Positions 51,560 through 60,090 of a stretch of 64,000 bases of DNA are shown piece by piece. The notes beneath the pieces were generated by a model that saw only the letters and a program-made list of their open reading frames with translations, did not search any database and was not told the DNA's origin. Every line of letters begins with the position of its first letter. The stretch's first letter is position 1. The stretch comes from an uncultured Eubacteriales bacterium (GTDB lineage Bacteria > Bacillota > Clostridia > Oscillospirales > Oscillospiraceae), in the NCBI GenBank assembly GCA_902475435.1, contig CABRZL010000002.1, forward strand, positions 61,672 to 125,671. Reading direction: 5' to 3'. Made by a program: the position numbers and the translations under genes.

Positions 51560-53056
51560 TTGGCACGGATACAAATAGAACATTTGACGTTTGCCTATGA
51601 GGGCAGCTATGACAACGTATTTGAAGATGTTTCGTTTCAGTTGGATTCCAACTGGAAACTGGGGCTGATTGGGCGGAATGGCTGCGGCAAGACCACGTTG
51701 CTGCGGCTGCTGCTGGGCGGGCTCCCTTATCAGGGGTGGATTGATGCGCCGATAGAGTTTGTCTATTTTCCCTATACAGTGAAAACTCCGGAGGAAACTG
51801 CCGGTACCATTGTAGAGGGACTGGCAGAGGAGGGCGAGACGTGGCGGATCTTTCGAGAGCTGGGACTGATGGAGGTGCCGGAGACCGTGATGGAGCAGCC
51901 GTTTTCCACGTTGTCCGGCGGGGAGCAGACCAAACTGCTGCTGGCGGCGCTGTTCGCCGGAGAAAATCGCTTTTTGCTCATTGACGAGCCCACCAACCAC
52001 CTGGATATACTTGGCCGGGAAACGGTGGCCAACTATTTAAAAAAGAAGCGGAGCTTTATCTTGGTGTCCCATGACCGGGAGTTCCTGGACGGCTGTATTG
52101 ACCATGTGATGCACATTGGACGTACAAAGGTTACCGTACAGAAGGGCAACTACAGCACTTGGCAGCGGGAAAAAGAGGCGCAGGATCAGCTGGAGACGGA
52201 GCGGTCGGAACAGCTGAAAAAGGATATCCGTCGGCTGGAGACGGCAGCCCGGCGTACGGCGGGCTGGTCAGATCAGGTGGAAAAATCCAAAAAAGGCGGT
52301 GCGAAAGTCGGAAGCAAGCGGGATGCGCCTGTTCTCGACACTGGATATGTAGGGCATAAATCCGCCAAGATGATGCAGCGGGCAAAATCCATCGCCCAGC
52401 GGCAGGAGCGGGCAATTCAGGAAAAACAGGGGCTTTTAAAAGAGGTAGAGACAGTACAAAGCCTCAAAATACATCCGCTGACGCCGCCTAGAAGCAGTCT
52501 CCTTCGGCTGGAACAGGTGTCGGTGGTCTATGATCCGGAGCGGCCCGTGTGTCAGCATGTAAACTTTTCTGTAAATGCCGGCGAACGGGTGGCGATCCAG
52601 GGGAAAAACGGTTCCGGAAAATCCAGCCTTTTGAAGCTGATCAGCGGGGAGCCGATTCCCCATACCGGATCGGTCTGGCAATGCGGAGGGCTGGTGATCT
52701 CCTATGTGGGGCAGGATACGTCCATGCTTTCCGGAACCCTTCGGGACTACGCAAGGACGCATCACATGGACGAAAGCCTGCTTTTGGCGATCCTCCGAAA
52801 GATGGGGTTCCAGCGTGTACAGTTTGAAAAAGATATTTCAGAATTCAGCGCCGGACAAAAGAAAAAGGTACTTCTTGCCGGGAGCCTCAGCCAGTCGGCC
52901 CACCTCTATATTTGGGACGAACCCCTCAATTATATTGATCTAATGAGTCGACTGCAGATTGAGACGCTGCTGCAATCTTCCAGGGTCTCCATGCTCTTTG
53001 TGGAACATGACAGAGCGTTTTGCGAAAATATTGCTACGAAAATTGTGGAATTGTGA
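51560..53056 (+). CDS. Lsa-type ABC-F ribosome-protection ATPase
   Basis: A 498-residue protein with two ABC domains and no membrane segment. The first has Walker A GRNGCGKTT (38-46), signature LSGGEQTKLL and LIDEPTNHLD; the second has GKNGSGKSS near 350, SAGQKKKV and YIWDEPLNYIDL. The interdomain region (RRTAGWSDQVEKSKKG; FDTGYVG-like LDTGYVGHKSAKMMQRAK) is that of the Lsa family, which gives resistance to lincosamides, pleuromutilins and streptogramin A by displacing drug from the ribosome. The start is TTG 51560 with AGGAGGAAA upstream. A leader peptide and attenuator precede it. Confidence 0.9.
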   Translation: MARIQIEHLTFAYEGSYDNVFEDVSFQLDSNWKLGLIGRNGCGKTTLLRLLLGGLPYQGWIDAPIEFVYFPYTVKTPEETAGTIVEGLAEEGETWRIFRELGLMEVPETVMEQPFSTLSGGEQTKLLLAALFAGENRFLLIDEPTNHLDILGRETVANYLKKKRSFILVSHDREFLDGCIDHVMHIGRTKVTVQKGNYSTWQREKEAQDQLETERSEQLKKDIRRLETAARRTAGWSDQVEKSKKGGAKVGSKRDAPVLDTGYVGHKSAKMMQRAKSIAQRQERAIQEKQGLLKEVETVQSLKIHPLTPPRSSLLRLEQVSVVYDPERPVCQHVNFSVNAGERVAIQGKNGSGKSSLLKLISGEPIPHTGSVWQCGGLVISYVGQDTSMLSGTLRDYARTHHMDESLLLAILRKMGFQRVQFEKDISEFSAGQKKKVLLAGSLSQSAHLYIWDEPLNYIDLMSRLQIETLLQSSRVSMLFVEHDRAFCENIATKIVEL

Positions 53057-53077
53057 CGCAGTCAGTCAATATGGCAC

Positions 53078-53112
53078 AGGCCGAAAATCGCGAGTGTTGC
53101 GATTTTCGGCCT
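53078..53112. terminator. Terminator hairpin between ABC-F and bioY
   Basis: A perfect 14-bp stem (53078-53091/53099-53112) between convergent genes. Confidence 0.75.
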
Positions 53113-53139
53113 ATCTATTGGAGCGAATCCCTATGTGAA

Positions 53140-53721
53140 TCACAGCCGTTTTTCATGCTGTATATACGGGATTTTTTCCAGGCGCTTGACCAGCAGTGCT
53201 GCCAGGATCATCTTAAAGGTATCGGGCAGCAGAAAGGGAATCACGCATTTTGCCAAAACGGCGGCCACAGGAATGGCGCCGGAGGATCTGGTGTACAGGA
53301 TTAAAAACCATGCCGAACCAAAGGCATAGCACAGGGCAAGGCCCACTACCATAGATAAGATCAACACAGGAAGTTTTCGGCCAAAAAGCGTTGTGAGCAG
53401 ACCTACTGCCACAGCCGTGAATACAAACCCCAAAAGATAACCGCCGGTTACCCCCATCAGGCTGCCAAGACCGCCTTTGAACCCGGCGAACACGGGCAGT
53501 CCCACAGCGCCTAACAACAGATAGACGACGACGGACAGGGTACCGCATTTGAGTCCGAGCAGGCCCGTCACCAGAAATACGGCGAAAGTCTGAAGTGTAA
53601 ATGGAACATCTGCAGGGATGGAAATCCAGGCGCATATGGCCATGAAAGCTGCGCCCAGGGCGGCGGCGCATAGCTCGTAGGTGGTAAAAAGGGAACTGGT
53701 GCGGGCTTTAGACATAGTCAT
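53140..53721 (-). CDS. bioY: Biotin transporter substrate-specificity subunit BioY
   Basis: A 193-residue membrane protein with six hydrophobic segments and BioY motifs: WISIPADVPFTLQTFAVFLVTGLLG, LLLGAVGLPVFAGFKGGLGSLMGVTGGYLLGF, and the C-terminal FLLPDTFKMILAALL. BioY captures biotin and usually works with shared ECF ATPases and EcfT encoded elsewhere. ATG 53721 with GAGAGG six bases upstream is preferred to the longer ORF from 53772. A BirA-like operator overlaps its promoter. Confidence 0.93.
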   Translation of the reverse strand: MTMSKARTSSLFTTYELCAAALGAAFMAICAWISIPADVPFTLQTFAVFLVTGLLGLKCGTLSVVVYLLLGAVGLPVFAGFKGGLGSLMGVTGGYLLGFVFTAVAVGLLTTLFGRKLPVLILSMVVGLALCYAFGSAWFLILYTRSSGAIPVAAVLAKCVIPFLLPDTFKMILAALLVKRLEKIPYIQHEKRL

Positions 53722-53740
53722 CAACATCCTCTCTAAGGGG

Positions 53741-53768
53741 ATTATAGCAAAGCATCTCAAAATGTCAA
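53741..53768 (-). promoter_or_regulatory. Promoter of bioY
   Basis: Minus-strand TTGACA (53763-53768), 16-bp spacer, TATAAT (53741-53746). Confidence 0.78.
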
Positions 53769-53795
53769 CCATATAAGGAAGACATATGGTTTACA
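53763..53795. promoter_or_regulatory. BirA-like biotin operator
   Basis: TGTCAACCATAT (53763-53774) and ATATGGTTTACA (53784-53795) form a 12-base dyad with one mismatch and a 9-bp spacer. The AACC...GGTT core matches BirA operators, and the promoter-proximal half contains the -35 of bioY, so BirA-biotinyl-AMP binding would block transcription when biotin is plentiful. Confidence 0.7.
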
Positions 53796-53881
53796 ATTCA
53801 GGAGAAACTGGGAGTAATGCACAAATTGTTAGGTAACAAATATTTAGAACATAAAATTTTGTACAAATTAGGAAATAACAC

Positions 53882-53910
53882 TTGACTTTTCTATATACGA
53901 AATGTATTAT
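53882..53910 (+). promoter_or_regulatory. Promoter of the MarR-ABC exporter operon
   Basis: TTGACT (53882-53887), 17-bp spacer, TATTAT (53905-53910). Confidence 0.72.
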
Positions 53911-53915
53911 TTCAT

Positions 53916-53938
53916 ATGCAAATCGTTTGCATGCAAAC
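53916..53938. promoter_or_regulatory. Overlapping palindromic MarR operator
   Basis: ATGCAAA-TCG-TTTGCAT (53916-53932) overlaps a second dyad, GTTTGC-AT-GCAAAC (53925-53938). Both lie at the predicted transcription start of the operon whose first gene is marR, so repression by that protein is likely. Confidence 0.62.
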
Positions 53939-53988
53939 TAATGTGTGAGAATTGTGTGCAGGCAGATCAGAAAAAGGAGGTAACCTGG

Positions 53989-54468
53989 TTGGGTGTTCGT
54001 TTTCAGGACGAAAGTCCGGAGCAGCTGTTTCATGCGCTGGAACGAAAGCACCACGTTGCGGTAGATAGCTTGCTCAATCGGAATGGGATCGGCAACATTG
54101 GACAGCCGATCATTCTGAGAATTCTTTCTCATCAGAAAGACGGCACCATTGAATCTCAGAAGGAGCTGGCCCGACGTCTGCGGGTGTCTCCAGCCACAGT
54201 GACAGTTTCACTCAAATCCATGGAACGGGATGGCTATGTGAAAAAACTCTCTAACGCTGAAGATCTCCGCTGCAAGCCCATTACAATCACAGAAAAAGGG
54301 CTGCGGGCGGCACGACTGATTGATGAGGTATTTAAGACACTGGATCATGGCATGTACCGGGGATTCAGCGATGATGAACTCAAAAGCATCGCGGGGTTTT
54401 ACCGGCGCATGATTGACAATCTGGACGCCATTGCATCCGGGCAGTATGGAAGTTCTCAAGAAAGTTAG
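53989..54468 (+). CDS. MarR-family transcriptional regulator
   Basis: A 159-residue regulator with the MarR winged helix: ILRILSHQKDGTIESQKELARRLRVSPATVTVSLKSMERDGYV, then the wing DLRCKPITITEKGLRAA, and a C-terminal dimer helix. The start is taken as TTG 53989, with AAGGAGG eight bases upstream; the longer frame from 53902 covers the operator and promoter and has no ribosome site. It is followed 13 bp later by two ABC exporter half-genes and probably represses all three until a drug-like ligand binds. Confidence 0.88.
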   Translation: MGVRFQDESPEQLFHALERKHHVAVDSLLNRNGIGNIGQPIILRILSHQKDGTIESQKELARRLRVSPATVTVSLKSMERDGYVKKLSNAEDLRCKPITITEKGLRAARLIDEVFKTLDHGMYRGFSDDELKSIAGFYRRMIDNLDAIASGQYGSSQES

Positions 54469-54481
54469 GAGGAAACCATCT

Positions 54482-56224
54482 ATGTTCAAACAACTGATGG
54501 GGTACATTCAAGAATATAAGAAGTACTTCATCCTGGCGCCATTACTGGTGGTTGGAGAGGCGATTGCGGAACTGCTTTTGCCCTATCTCATGGGCAAGAT
54601 CGTAGATGAGGGAGTTACCAACGGAGATCGGCAATATATGTTCCTTGTGGGCGGTGCCATGGTGGTGATAGCCATTCTGGGTATCTTCACCGGCATTTAC
54701 GCGGCAAAATTTTCTGCCAAGGCGTCCCAGGGCTTCGGCTATAATTTGCGGCAGGCTATCTTTCAGAAGGTGCAGACGTTCTCTTTTGCAGACGTGGATA
54801 AGTTTTCCACAGCCTCGCTGGTAACCAGATGTACGACCGATGTCAAGCAGCTTCAGCAGACGGCCATGGAATTGACAAGGGTGCTGATTCGCGCGCCTTC
54901 GCTGCTGATTATTTCCATGTTTATCTGTTTCCGGATGAATTGGAAGCTCAGTCTCACCTTTTTGGTGGCGATTCCCACGCTGCTTGCTGTGGTCCTGATT
55001 ATTATGAAGTTTACCACATATCTCTTCGAGGTTATGCAGACCAAGATTGACAATCTCAACGCCTCTGTACAGGAAAACCTGATTGCAATTCGCGTGGTAA
55101 AGAGCTTTGTCCGGATGGACTATGAGAAAAAGAAGTTTAAAAAATCCAATGATGATTTGATGAAAACGGCAATTTCCGCCACAATTCGACTGAGCGTTAT
55201 GCAGCCCTGTACCATGATGGTGCTGTATGCGACAACGTTGGCCATCTACTGGTTTGGAGGACATATGGTGGGAGAAGGGTCGCTGCTTTCCGGTCAGCTT
55301 TTGAGCTTTGTGACCTACATCAATAACATTTTGATGAGCGTCATGATGTTCTCCATGGTGCTGATGGGCCTGACCCGCGCTCGTGCCTGCGGCCGCCGCG
55401 TATGCGAGGTGCTCAACCATGAACCCGATATCAAGAGCAGCGAGACCGATGAAGGAGACGACACGCCGATTCGCGGAGAAATTGTCTTCGATCATGTGAC
55501 GTTCCGGTATCCGCAGTCTGACCGGAAGAATGTGGTGCTGAAAGATCTGAGCTTCCGGATAAAGGCCGGCACCTTTGTGGCCATAGTCGGTTCCACCGGC
55601 GAGGGAAAAACCAGCCTGGTCAGCCTCATTCCGCGATTCTATGATACTACGGAAGGCAACATCTATGTGGACGGGAAAAACGTCAAGGATTACAATTTGA
55701 GCCACTTGAGAAAAAATATCGGCATGGTGCTTCAGAACAACGTGCTGTTTACAGGAACCATCCGTTCCAACTTGCAGTGGGGCGATCCGGAGGCTGACGA
55801 TGAGACGCTGCTGGAAGCGACCAAAGATTCTCAGGCCTATGAATTTATCTCCCGGTTCCCGGAGGGACTTGATACGGAGATTGAGCAGGGCGGCGTCAAC
55901 GTCTCCGGCGGTCAGAAACAGCGGCTTTGTATTGCCAGGGCCATGCTCAAGCAGCCGGCGATTCTGATTCTGGACGATTCTACCTCCGCGGTAGACTCTG
56001 CAACTGAGGGAAAGATCCGGGAAACCTTCTACAACAAGTACAAAGATACTACGGTGCTTTTGGTGGCCCAGCGGATTTCCTCGGTGCAGTATGCCGATCA
56101 GATCATCGTGCTGGAGGATGGGACCCTCAACGATATGGGAACCCATGACGAATTGATGGCCCGGTGTAAGGTCTATCAGGAAATCTATGCATCACAGCAG
56201 GAAGGGGGCGGTCTGGATGGCTAA
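54482..56224 (+). CDS. Heterodimeric ABC exporter half with degenerate ATP site
   Basis: A 580-residue half-transporter: six membrane helices (about 15-300) and an ABC domain with Walker A GSTGEGKTS near 369, signature VSGGQKQR and Walker B ILILDDSTSAVD. The catalytic Glu is Asp and the H-loop His is Gln (LLVAQRISS), as in the degenerate-site subunit of TM287/288-like exporters. It therefore needs the next gene product to hydrolyse ATP. ATG 54482 has AGGAGG upstream. It overlaps the partner gene by 8 bp and is controlled with marR. Confidence 0.9.
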   Translation: MFKQLMGYIQEYKKYFILAPLLVVGEAIAELLLPYLMGKIVDEGVTNGDRQYMFLVGGAMVVIAILGIFTGIYAAKFSAKASQGFGYNLRQAIFQKVQTFSFADVDKFSTASLVTRCTTDVKQLQQTAMELTRVLIRAPSLLIISMFICFRMNWKLSLTFLVAIPTLLAVVLIIMKFTTYLFEVMQTKIDNLNASVQENLIAIRVVKSFVRMDYEKKKFKKSNDDLMKTAISATIRLSVMQPCTMMVLYATTLAIYWFGGHMVGEGSLLSGQLLSFVTYINNILMSVMMFSMVLMGLTRARACGRRVCEVLNHEPDIKSSETDEGDDTPIRGEIVFDHVTFRYPQSDRKNVVLKDLSFRIKAGTFVAIVGSTGEGKTSLVSLIPRFYDTTEGNIYVDGKNVKDYNLSHLRKNIGMVLQNNVLFTGTIRSNLQWGDPEADDETLLEATKDSQAYEFISRFPEGLDTEIEQGGVNVSGGQKQRLCIARAMLKQPAILILDDSTSAVDSATEGKIRETFYNKYKDTTVLLVAQRISSVQYADQIIVLEDGTLNDMGTHDELMARCKVYQEIYASQQEGGGLDG

Positions 56225-58220
56225 GAAAAAAGAGACGGCTCCGGCAGTAGATCCGAAGAAGAAGGGTTCATCGGATGACGATGATGATGATGACGATGGG
56301 AGTTATACTGGTTCCATGCGAGGACAGCGTGGCCCCGGAGGCGCAAAAGATTTCCGCAAGCCCAAGGACACCAAGGGAACGCTGCTGCGGCTTCTGAACT
56401 ATATCGTGTCCAACAAACTGCTGCTGATTGCAGTGCTTGCCATGATGCTTATGTCCACTTTGGCAAATCTGGCGGCCAGCTATTTCCTGAAACCGCTGAT
56501 TGACGACTATATCGTTCCGTATATTGGAGAGGCCTGGGATTCCTCCTGCTGGCTGGCTCTGGGCGGCGAGCTGATGAAGCTGTTGGCAGTTTATCTCCTG
56601 GGTGCTGCGGCATCCTATGGCCAGGGGCTTCTCATGAGTTTCCTGTCTCAGCGGGCCATTAATCGGCTTCGTAAGGACTTGTTTGAGAAACTTCAGGAAA
56701 TGCCCATTTCCTACTATGATGCCCATGGAAACGGCGAGATCATGAGCCGTTTCACCAATGATGCCGACAACGTCCAGATGGCAATGGAACAGACGGTGAC
56801 CATGCTGATCTCCTCGGTACTCACGTTTGTGGGAACTGTCTGCATGATGATCTACCTCAACTATATTCTGTTCCTGATTACACTGACCGTGCTGGTGGTG
56901 GATTATATTATTGTTCGGAAGATCAGTAAGAAGTCCAAAAAACTCTTCAAAATTCAGCAGCGGAACCTGGGACGTGTCAATGCCTATGTAGAAGAAATGG
57001 TTGAAGGAATCAAAGTGGTCAAAGCCTTCAACTATGAGCAGGAGATCGAAGAAGAGTTTACGAAAAAGAATCAGGCCTATCGGGACAGCGCCATGGACGC
57101 TACGTTTGTAGGTATGATTATTATGCCGGTGCTCAACCAGGTTATGGGTATCTGCTACGCTGTCACGGCGGTGATTGGCGGATTATTCGTACTCAGTGGA
57201 AACGGCGCAATCGGTGGAATTACCTTTACGGTCGGTTCCCTGGGTGTGTACCTCAACTATACAAAGCAGGTGGCGCAGCCCATCAACCAGGTATCCCAGC
57301 AGGTGGTTACCCTGCTGTCGGCCGTGGCCGGTGCAGAGCGTATCTTTGCAGTGATGGATTCCGAACCAGAGGTGGACGAGGGAAATATCACGATGGTTCC
57401 CATCGACAAATCGGGCCGGGAGGTCAACGACTGGCTTACCTGTGCAGGTGAAGCCTGGAAGACCCCGGAAGGCCAATTGGTGCCGCTGAAAGGCCATGTG
57501 GAAATTCAGGATATTTCTTTCCACTATGTGGAGGGGAAGCCGGTGCTCAAGCATGTGTCGGTGGAGGCGCTGCCGGGGCAGAAGGTTGCATTTGTCGGAT
57601 CCACCGGTGCCGGCAAGACCACGATAACCAATTTGATCAACCGGTTCTACGACGTCCAGGAAGGCCGTATTCTCTATGACGGGATTGACGTCAAGAGTAT
57701 CCGGAAAGATGACCTTCGTCGCAGTCTGGTGGTGATTCTTCAGGATACTCACCTGTTCAGCGGTACCATCATGGAGAACATTCGGTACGGGCGGCTCAAT
57801 GCCACCGATGAAGAGTGTATCCAGGCGGCGAAGACAGCCAACGCCTATCATTTCATTATGTCGCTGCCCGATGGGTTCCAGACCTATATCACCGGCGACG
57901 GCGGAAGCCTCTCTCAAGGACAGCGTCAGCTTCTCAACATTGCCCGGGCTGCAGTTGCAAAGCCTCCGGTACTCATCATGGATGAGGCAACTTCTTCCAT
58001 TGATACCCGTACAGAGAAAGAGATTGAAAAGGGAATGGATGGGCTCATGGAAGGCAGGACGGTGTTTGTCATTGCGCATCGGCTTTCAACGGTTCGAAAT
58101 TCCGACAAGATCTGCGTGATCGAAGCCGGCGAAATCATAGAATCCGGCAGCCATAAAGAGCTGTTGGCAAAGGGCGGCCGGTACTATGAACTTTATACTG
58201 GACAGCATATGCTGGAGTGA
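56217..58220 (+). CDS. Heterodimeric ABC exporter half with catalytic ATP site
   Basis: A 667-residue half-transporter. The first 60 residues are a charged cytoplasmic tail with an uninterrupted run of eight Asp (residues about 20-27). Six membrane helices follow, then an ABC domain with canonical Walker A GSTGAGKTT near 465, signature LSQGQRQ, Walker B VLIMDEATSS and H-loop IAHRLST. An insertion of about 30 residues (GREVNDWLTCAGEAWKTPEG) precedes the ABC domain. With the previous gene it forms a multidrug-type exporter. The Asp tract is encoded by alternating GAT/GAC and may be length-variable. Confidence 0.9.
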   Translation: MAKKKETAPAVDPKKKGSSDDDDDDDDGSYTGSMRGQRGPGGAKDFRKPKDTKGTLLRLLNYIVSNKLLLIAVLAMMLMSTLANLAASYFLKPLIDDYIVPYIGEAWDSSCWLALGGELMKLLAVYLLGAAASYGQGLLMSFLSQRAINRLRKDLFEKLQEMPISYYDAHGNGEIMSRFTNDADNVQMAMEQTVTMLISSVLTFVGTVCMMIYLNYILFLITLTVLVVDYIIVRKISKKSKKLFKIQQRNLGRVNAYVEEMVEGIKVVKAFNYEQEIEEEFTKKNQAYRDSAMDATFVGMIIMPVLNQVMGICYAVTAVIGGLFVLSGNGAIGGITFTVGSLGVYLNYTKQVAQPINQVSQQVVTLLSAVAGAERIFAVMDSEPEVDEGNITMVPIDKSGREVNDWLTCAGEAWKTPEGQLVPLKGHVEIQDISFHYVEGKPVLKHVSVEALPGQKVAFVGSTGAGKTTITNLINRFYDVQEGRILYDGIDVKSIRKDDLRRSLVVILQDTHLFSGTIMENIRYGRLNATDEECIQAAKTANAYHFIMSLPDGFQTYITGDGGSLSQGQRQLLNIARAAVAKPPVLIMDEATSSIDTRTEKEIEKGMDGLMEGRTVFVIAHRLSTVRNSDKICVIEAGEIIESGSHKELLAKGGRYYELYTGQHMLE

Positions 58221-58240
58221 TATGATCCAGCCAGTGCAGC

Positions 58241-58273
58241 AATCCCCGGTCCCATTGCGGACCGGGGATTTTG
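58241..58273 (+). terminator. Terminator of the exporter operon
   Basis: A perfect 12-bp stem (58241-58252/58259-58270) with CATTGC loop, followed by TTGTCTGTC. Confidence 0.78.
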
Positions 58274-58347
58274 TCTGTCATAAAACATATCTTTTACTGG
58301 AATTTTGACAGACCGGCAAGCAAATATGGATACGAAGTGTGTTTGGT

Positions 58348-58377
58348 TCCTCCTAATGCCTGGGAGCATTAGGAGGA
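58348..58377. other. Hairpin containing TCCTCC/GGAGGA arms
   Basis: A perfect 12-bp stem (58348-58359/58366-58377) with CTGGGA loop in the 393-bp interval between the exporter and the NTF2 genes. No T-run follows, and it lies upstream of the predicted promoter. The arms resemble Shine-Dalgarno and anti-Shine-Dalgarno sequence. Otherwise this interval is A/T-rich with no gene seen. Confidence 0.45.
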
Positions 58378-58525
58378 GAAGGCGGTTCCAAAAGATGATT
58401 CCCCCATATTATATTTAGAATAAAACAGACTTGTCAAAACCCGTATATTTTTTTCAAAATGTAAAAATGTTTCAAAAACAGGCCAAAAATGAGGAAACGG
58501 GCCTTTGTCATGAAATTGTGGGTTC

Positions 58526-58553
58526 TTGACCTTTTTGGAGTGCGTGGTACATT
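58526..58553 (+). promoter_or_regulatory. Possible promoter of the NTF2-like operon
   Basis: TTGACC (58526-58531), 16-bp spacer, TACATT (58548-58553). The leader then holds a 7-bp hairpin (58564-58570/58580-58586) before the first gene. Confidence 0.5.
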
Positions 58554-58613
58554 TTAGATAGGAGCAGGAGGAGCTACGACTCCTGCAAAAGTGAATCAAA
58601 GGAGGAATCCCAT

Positions 58614-59342
58614 TTGAGCAAGCAGTATACGGCGCAGGAAATGGCTGACCGCTGTCTAATCATCCGTGAAGTGCAGAATGTCGTGGGAAAGGTTGCCCAC
58701 TGTGATATGCTGGCGGATTATGATTTGGTATATCCTCAGTTTTGGAGCAAGGCGGAGGATGTCTGCCTGGGCTTTAACAACGGATATTTTCAGGGTGCGG
58801 CGGCTGTCAAGAGCTATTACGAGCAGAAATTGGAGCAGGCAAAGGCCCGTACCCGTCTGGTCATGGAAAAATGGAAAGACCACGACAAGGTCAAGGGAAA
58901 GACCGAAGCGGAGATGTTCGGCGCCGGTTATGTGAAGGGAACTGATATGCACACGCCGATCATCGAGGTGGCAGAGGATATGCAGAGCGCCAAGGCGCTG
59001 TGGCAATTCCAGGCGGCGGATACCTCCGTTACCACCCGCGGGCCTCTGAGTATTTGGAAAATAGGCTATATAGCGGCGGACCTTGTATTGGAGGACGGCG
59101 AATGGAAGATCAGGAATCTGCTCTATGCCCTGGATATTGACCATCCCTGTGCAGAGCCATGGACTGAGCCCTCCAAGTATCCGGAACTGCCGGAATTTGC
59201 AGCCTTCCAGCTGCCGGAACCGGAACCCAATGTTAAAATGGAGGTCTATCAGGCCTACCGGGTAGACCGGCCCTATCAGGAGCCGCCCCGGATGCCGGAG
59301 CCTTACACCACCCTGGCTGAGACCTTCAGCTATGGAATCTGA
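58614..59342 (+). CDS. NTF2/SnoaL-fold protein 1
   Basis: A 242-residue soluble protein. The pattern RCLIIREVQNVVGKVAHCDML...FWSKAEDVCLGFNNGYFQGAAAVKSYYEQ, then HTPIIEVAEDMQSAKALWQF and an EDGEWKIRNLLYA strand, is that of the NTF2-like (SnoaL) cone fold used by isomerases, hydratases and binding proteins. The C-terminal 70 residues are Pro-rich and end PEPYTTLAETFSYG. The start is TTG 58614 with GGAGG eight bases upstream. First of three tandem homologues; no catalytic assignment is possible. Confidence 0.78.
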   Translation: MSKQYTAQEMADRCLIIREVQNVVGKVAHCDMLADYDLVYPQFWSKAEDVCLGFNNGYFQGAAAVKSYYEQKLEQAKARTRLVMEKWKDHDKVKGKTEAEMFGAGYVKGTDMHTPIIEVAEDMQSAKALWQFQAADTSVTTRGPLSIWKIGYIAADLVLEDGEWKIRNLLYALDIDHPCAEPWTEPSKYPELPEFAAFQLPEPEPNVKMEVYQAYRVDRPYQEPPRMPEPYTTLAETFSYGI

Positions 59343-59356
59343 AAGGAGGACGGAAC

Positions 59357-60088
59357 ATGAAATCACAGTTTCCAAACAGCGCGATCCGTATGGAATTCAG
59401 CAATTCCAAGCCGGAGGACTTTTCTCCTGAGGTGCGGGCCTGGCGGGCCTATGCCGTGGAGGAGATCAAAAAGGTCATGAGCAAGCGGGCCTATCTGGAG
59501 CAGGCCAACCGCCGTGCTGAGATTCTCGATACGCTCTGGACCAAGGAACGGGCCGATACCGCCTCCTATGGCCGCAACTGGGGCTACTATGTGGGGCTGG
59601 ACAACATCCGGGCCTACTATGTGGACAAAAATCCCTTTGGCGGAGTGGGCACTGATATTTGTCATCCGTTTACTACATATAAAATTATAGTGGCGGACGA
59701 CAACAAGACCGCACAGGTTACCTGGTATTCCATCGGCTATGAGATCAATCCCGCCAATGGGCCGGAAACGGACTGCTACTGGGACAATCAGCGCTGCGGC
59801 GCCGATCTGGTCTATGAGGACGGACAGTGGAAAATCTGGCACTATTTCGCCGGCACAGATTTTGCATTGCGGCCCGGATTCCCCTATGCGTCTCTGAAGA
59901 CCGAGGAAACTACGCCCTGTGATAAACATCTGGAGCAGGAGTTTGGGGAGCCCACAGAGAAGTTTGAAGCTTACAGCTCCTTCTATAACTATTTCTTCTA
60001 TCCTGAGATCACCATGGAGCACGCCACCTTCGCCGACGCCATCAGCAACGGCCCCGAAGGCAATCCCAACTGGAAGAAGGAGGTTTGA
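59357..60088 (+). CDS. NTF2/SnoaL-fold protein 2
   Basis: A 243-residue soluble protein related to its neighbours: long N-terminal helices (VRAWRAYAVEEIKKVMSKRA; QANRRAEILDTLWTKE), the middle strand YKIIVADDNKTAQVTWYSIGYE and YEDGQWKIWHYFAG. A His/Tyr/Trp-rich centre could line the cone cavity. AAAGGAGG stands before ATG 59357, 14 bp after the first gene. The C-terminus FYNYFFYPEI is aromatic. Function unknown; the three genes may form hetero-oligomers, as NTF2-fold proteins often dimerise. Confidence 0.76.
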   Translation: MKSQFPNSAIRMEFSNSKPEDFSPEVRAWRAYAVEEIKKVMSKRAYLEQANRRAEILDTLWTKERADTASYGRNWGYYVGLDNIRAYYVDKNPFGGVGTDICHPFTTYKIIVADDNKTAQVTWYSIGYEINPANGPETDCYWDNQRCGADLVYEDGQWKIWHYFAGTDFALRPGFPYASLKTEETTPCDKHLEQEFGEPTEKFEAYSSFYNYFFYPEITMEHATFADAISNGPEGNPNWKKEV

Positions 60089-60090
60089 GC

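Noticed and set aside
51352..51600. 82-codon ORF with CPKC and CVC pairs resembling a zinc ribbon
   Set aside because: It runs through the attenuator T-run and overlaps the ABC-F start; the six-codon leader ORF with its own ribosome site explains the region better.
54542..56146. 534-codon minus-strand ORF
   Set aside because: It is an antisense shadow of the ABC exporter gene with no recognisable domain and no ribosome site.
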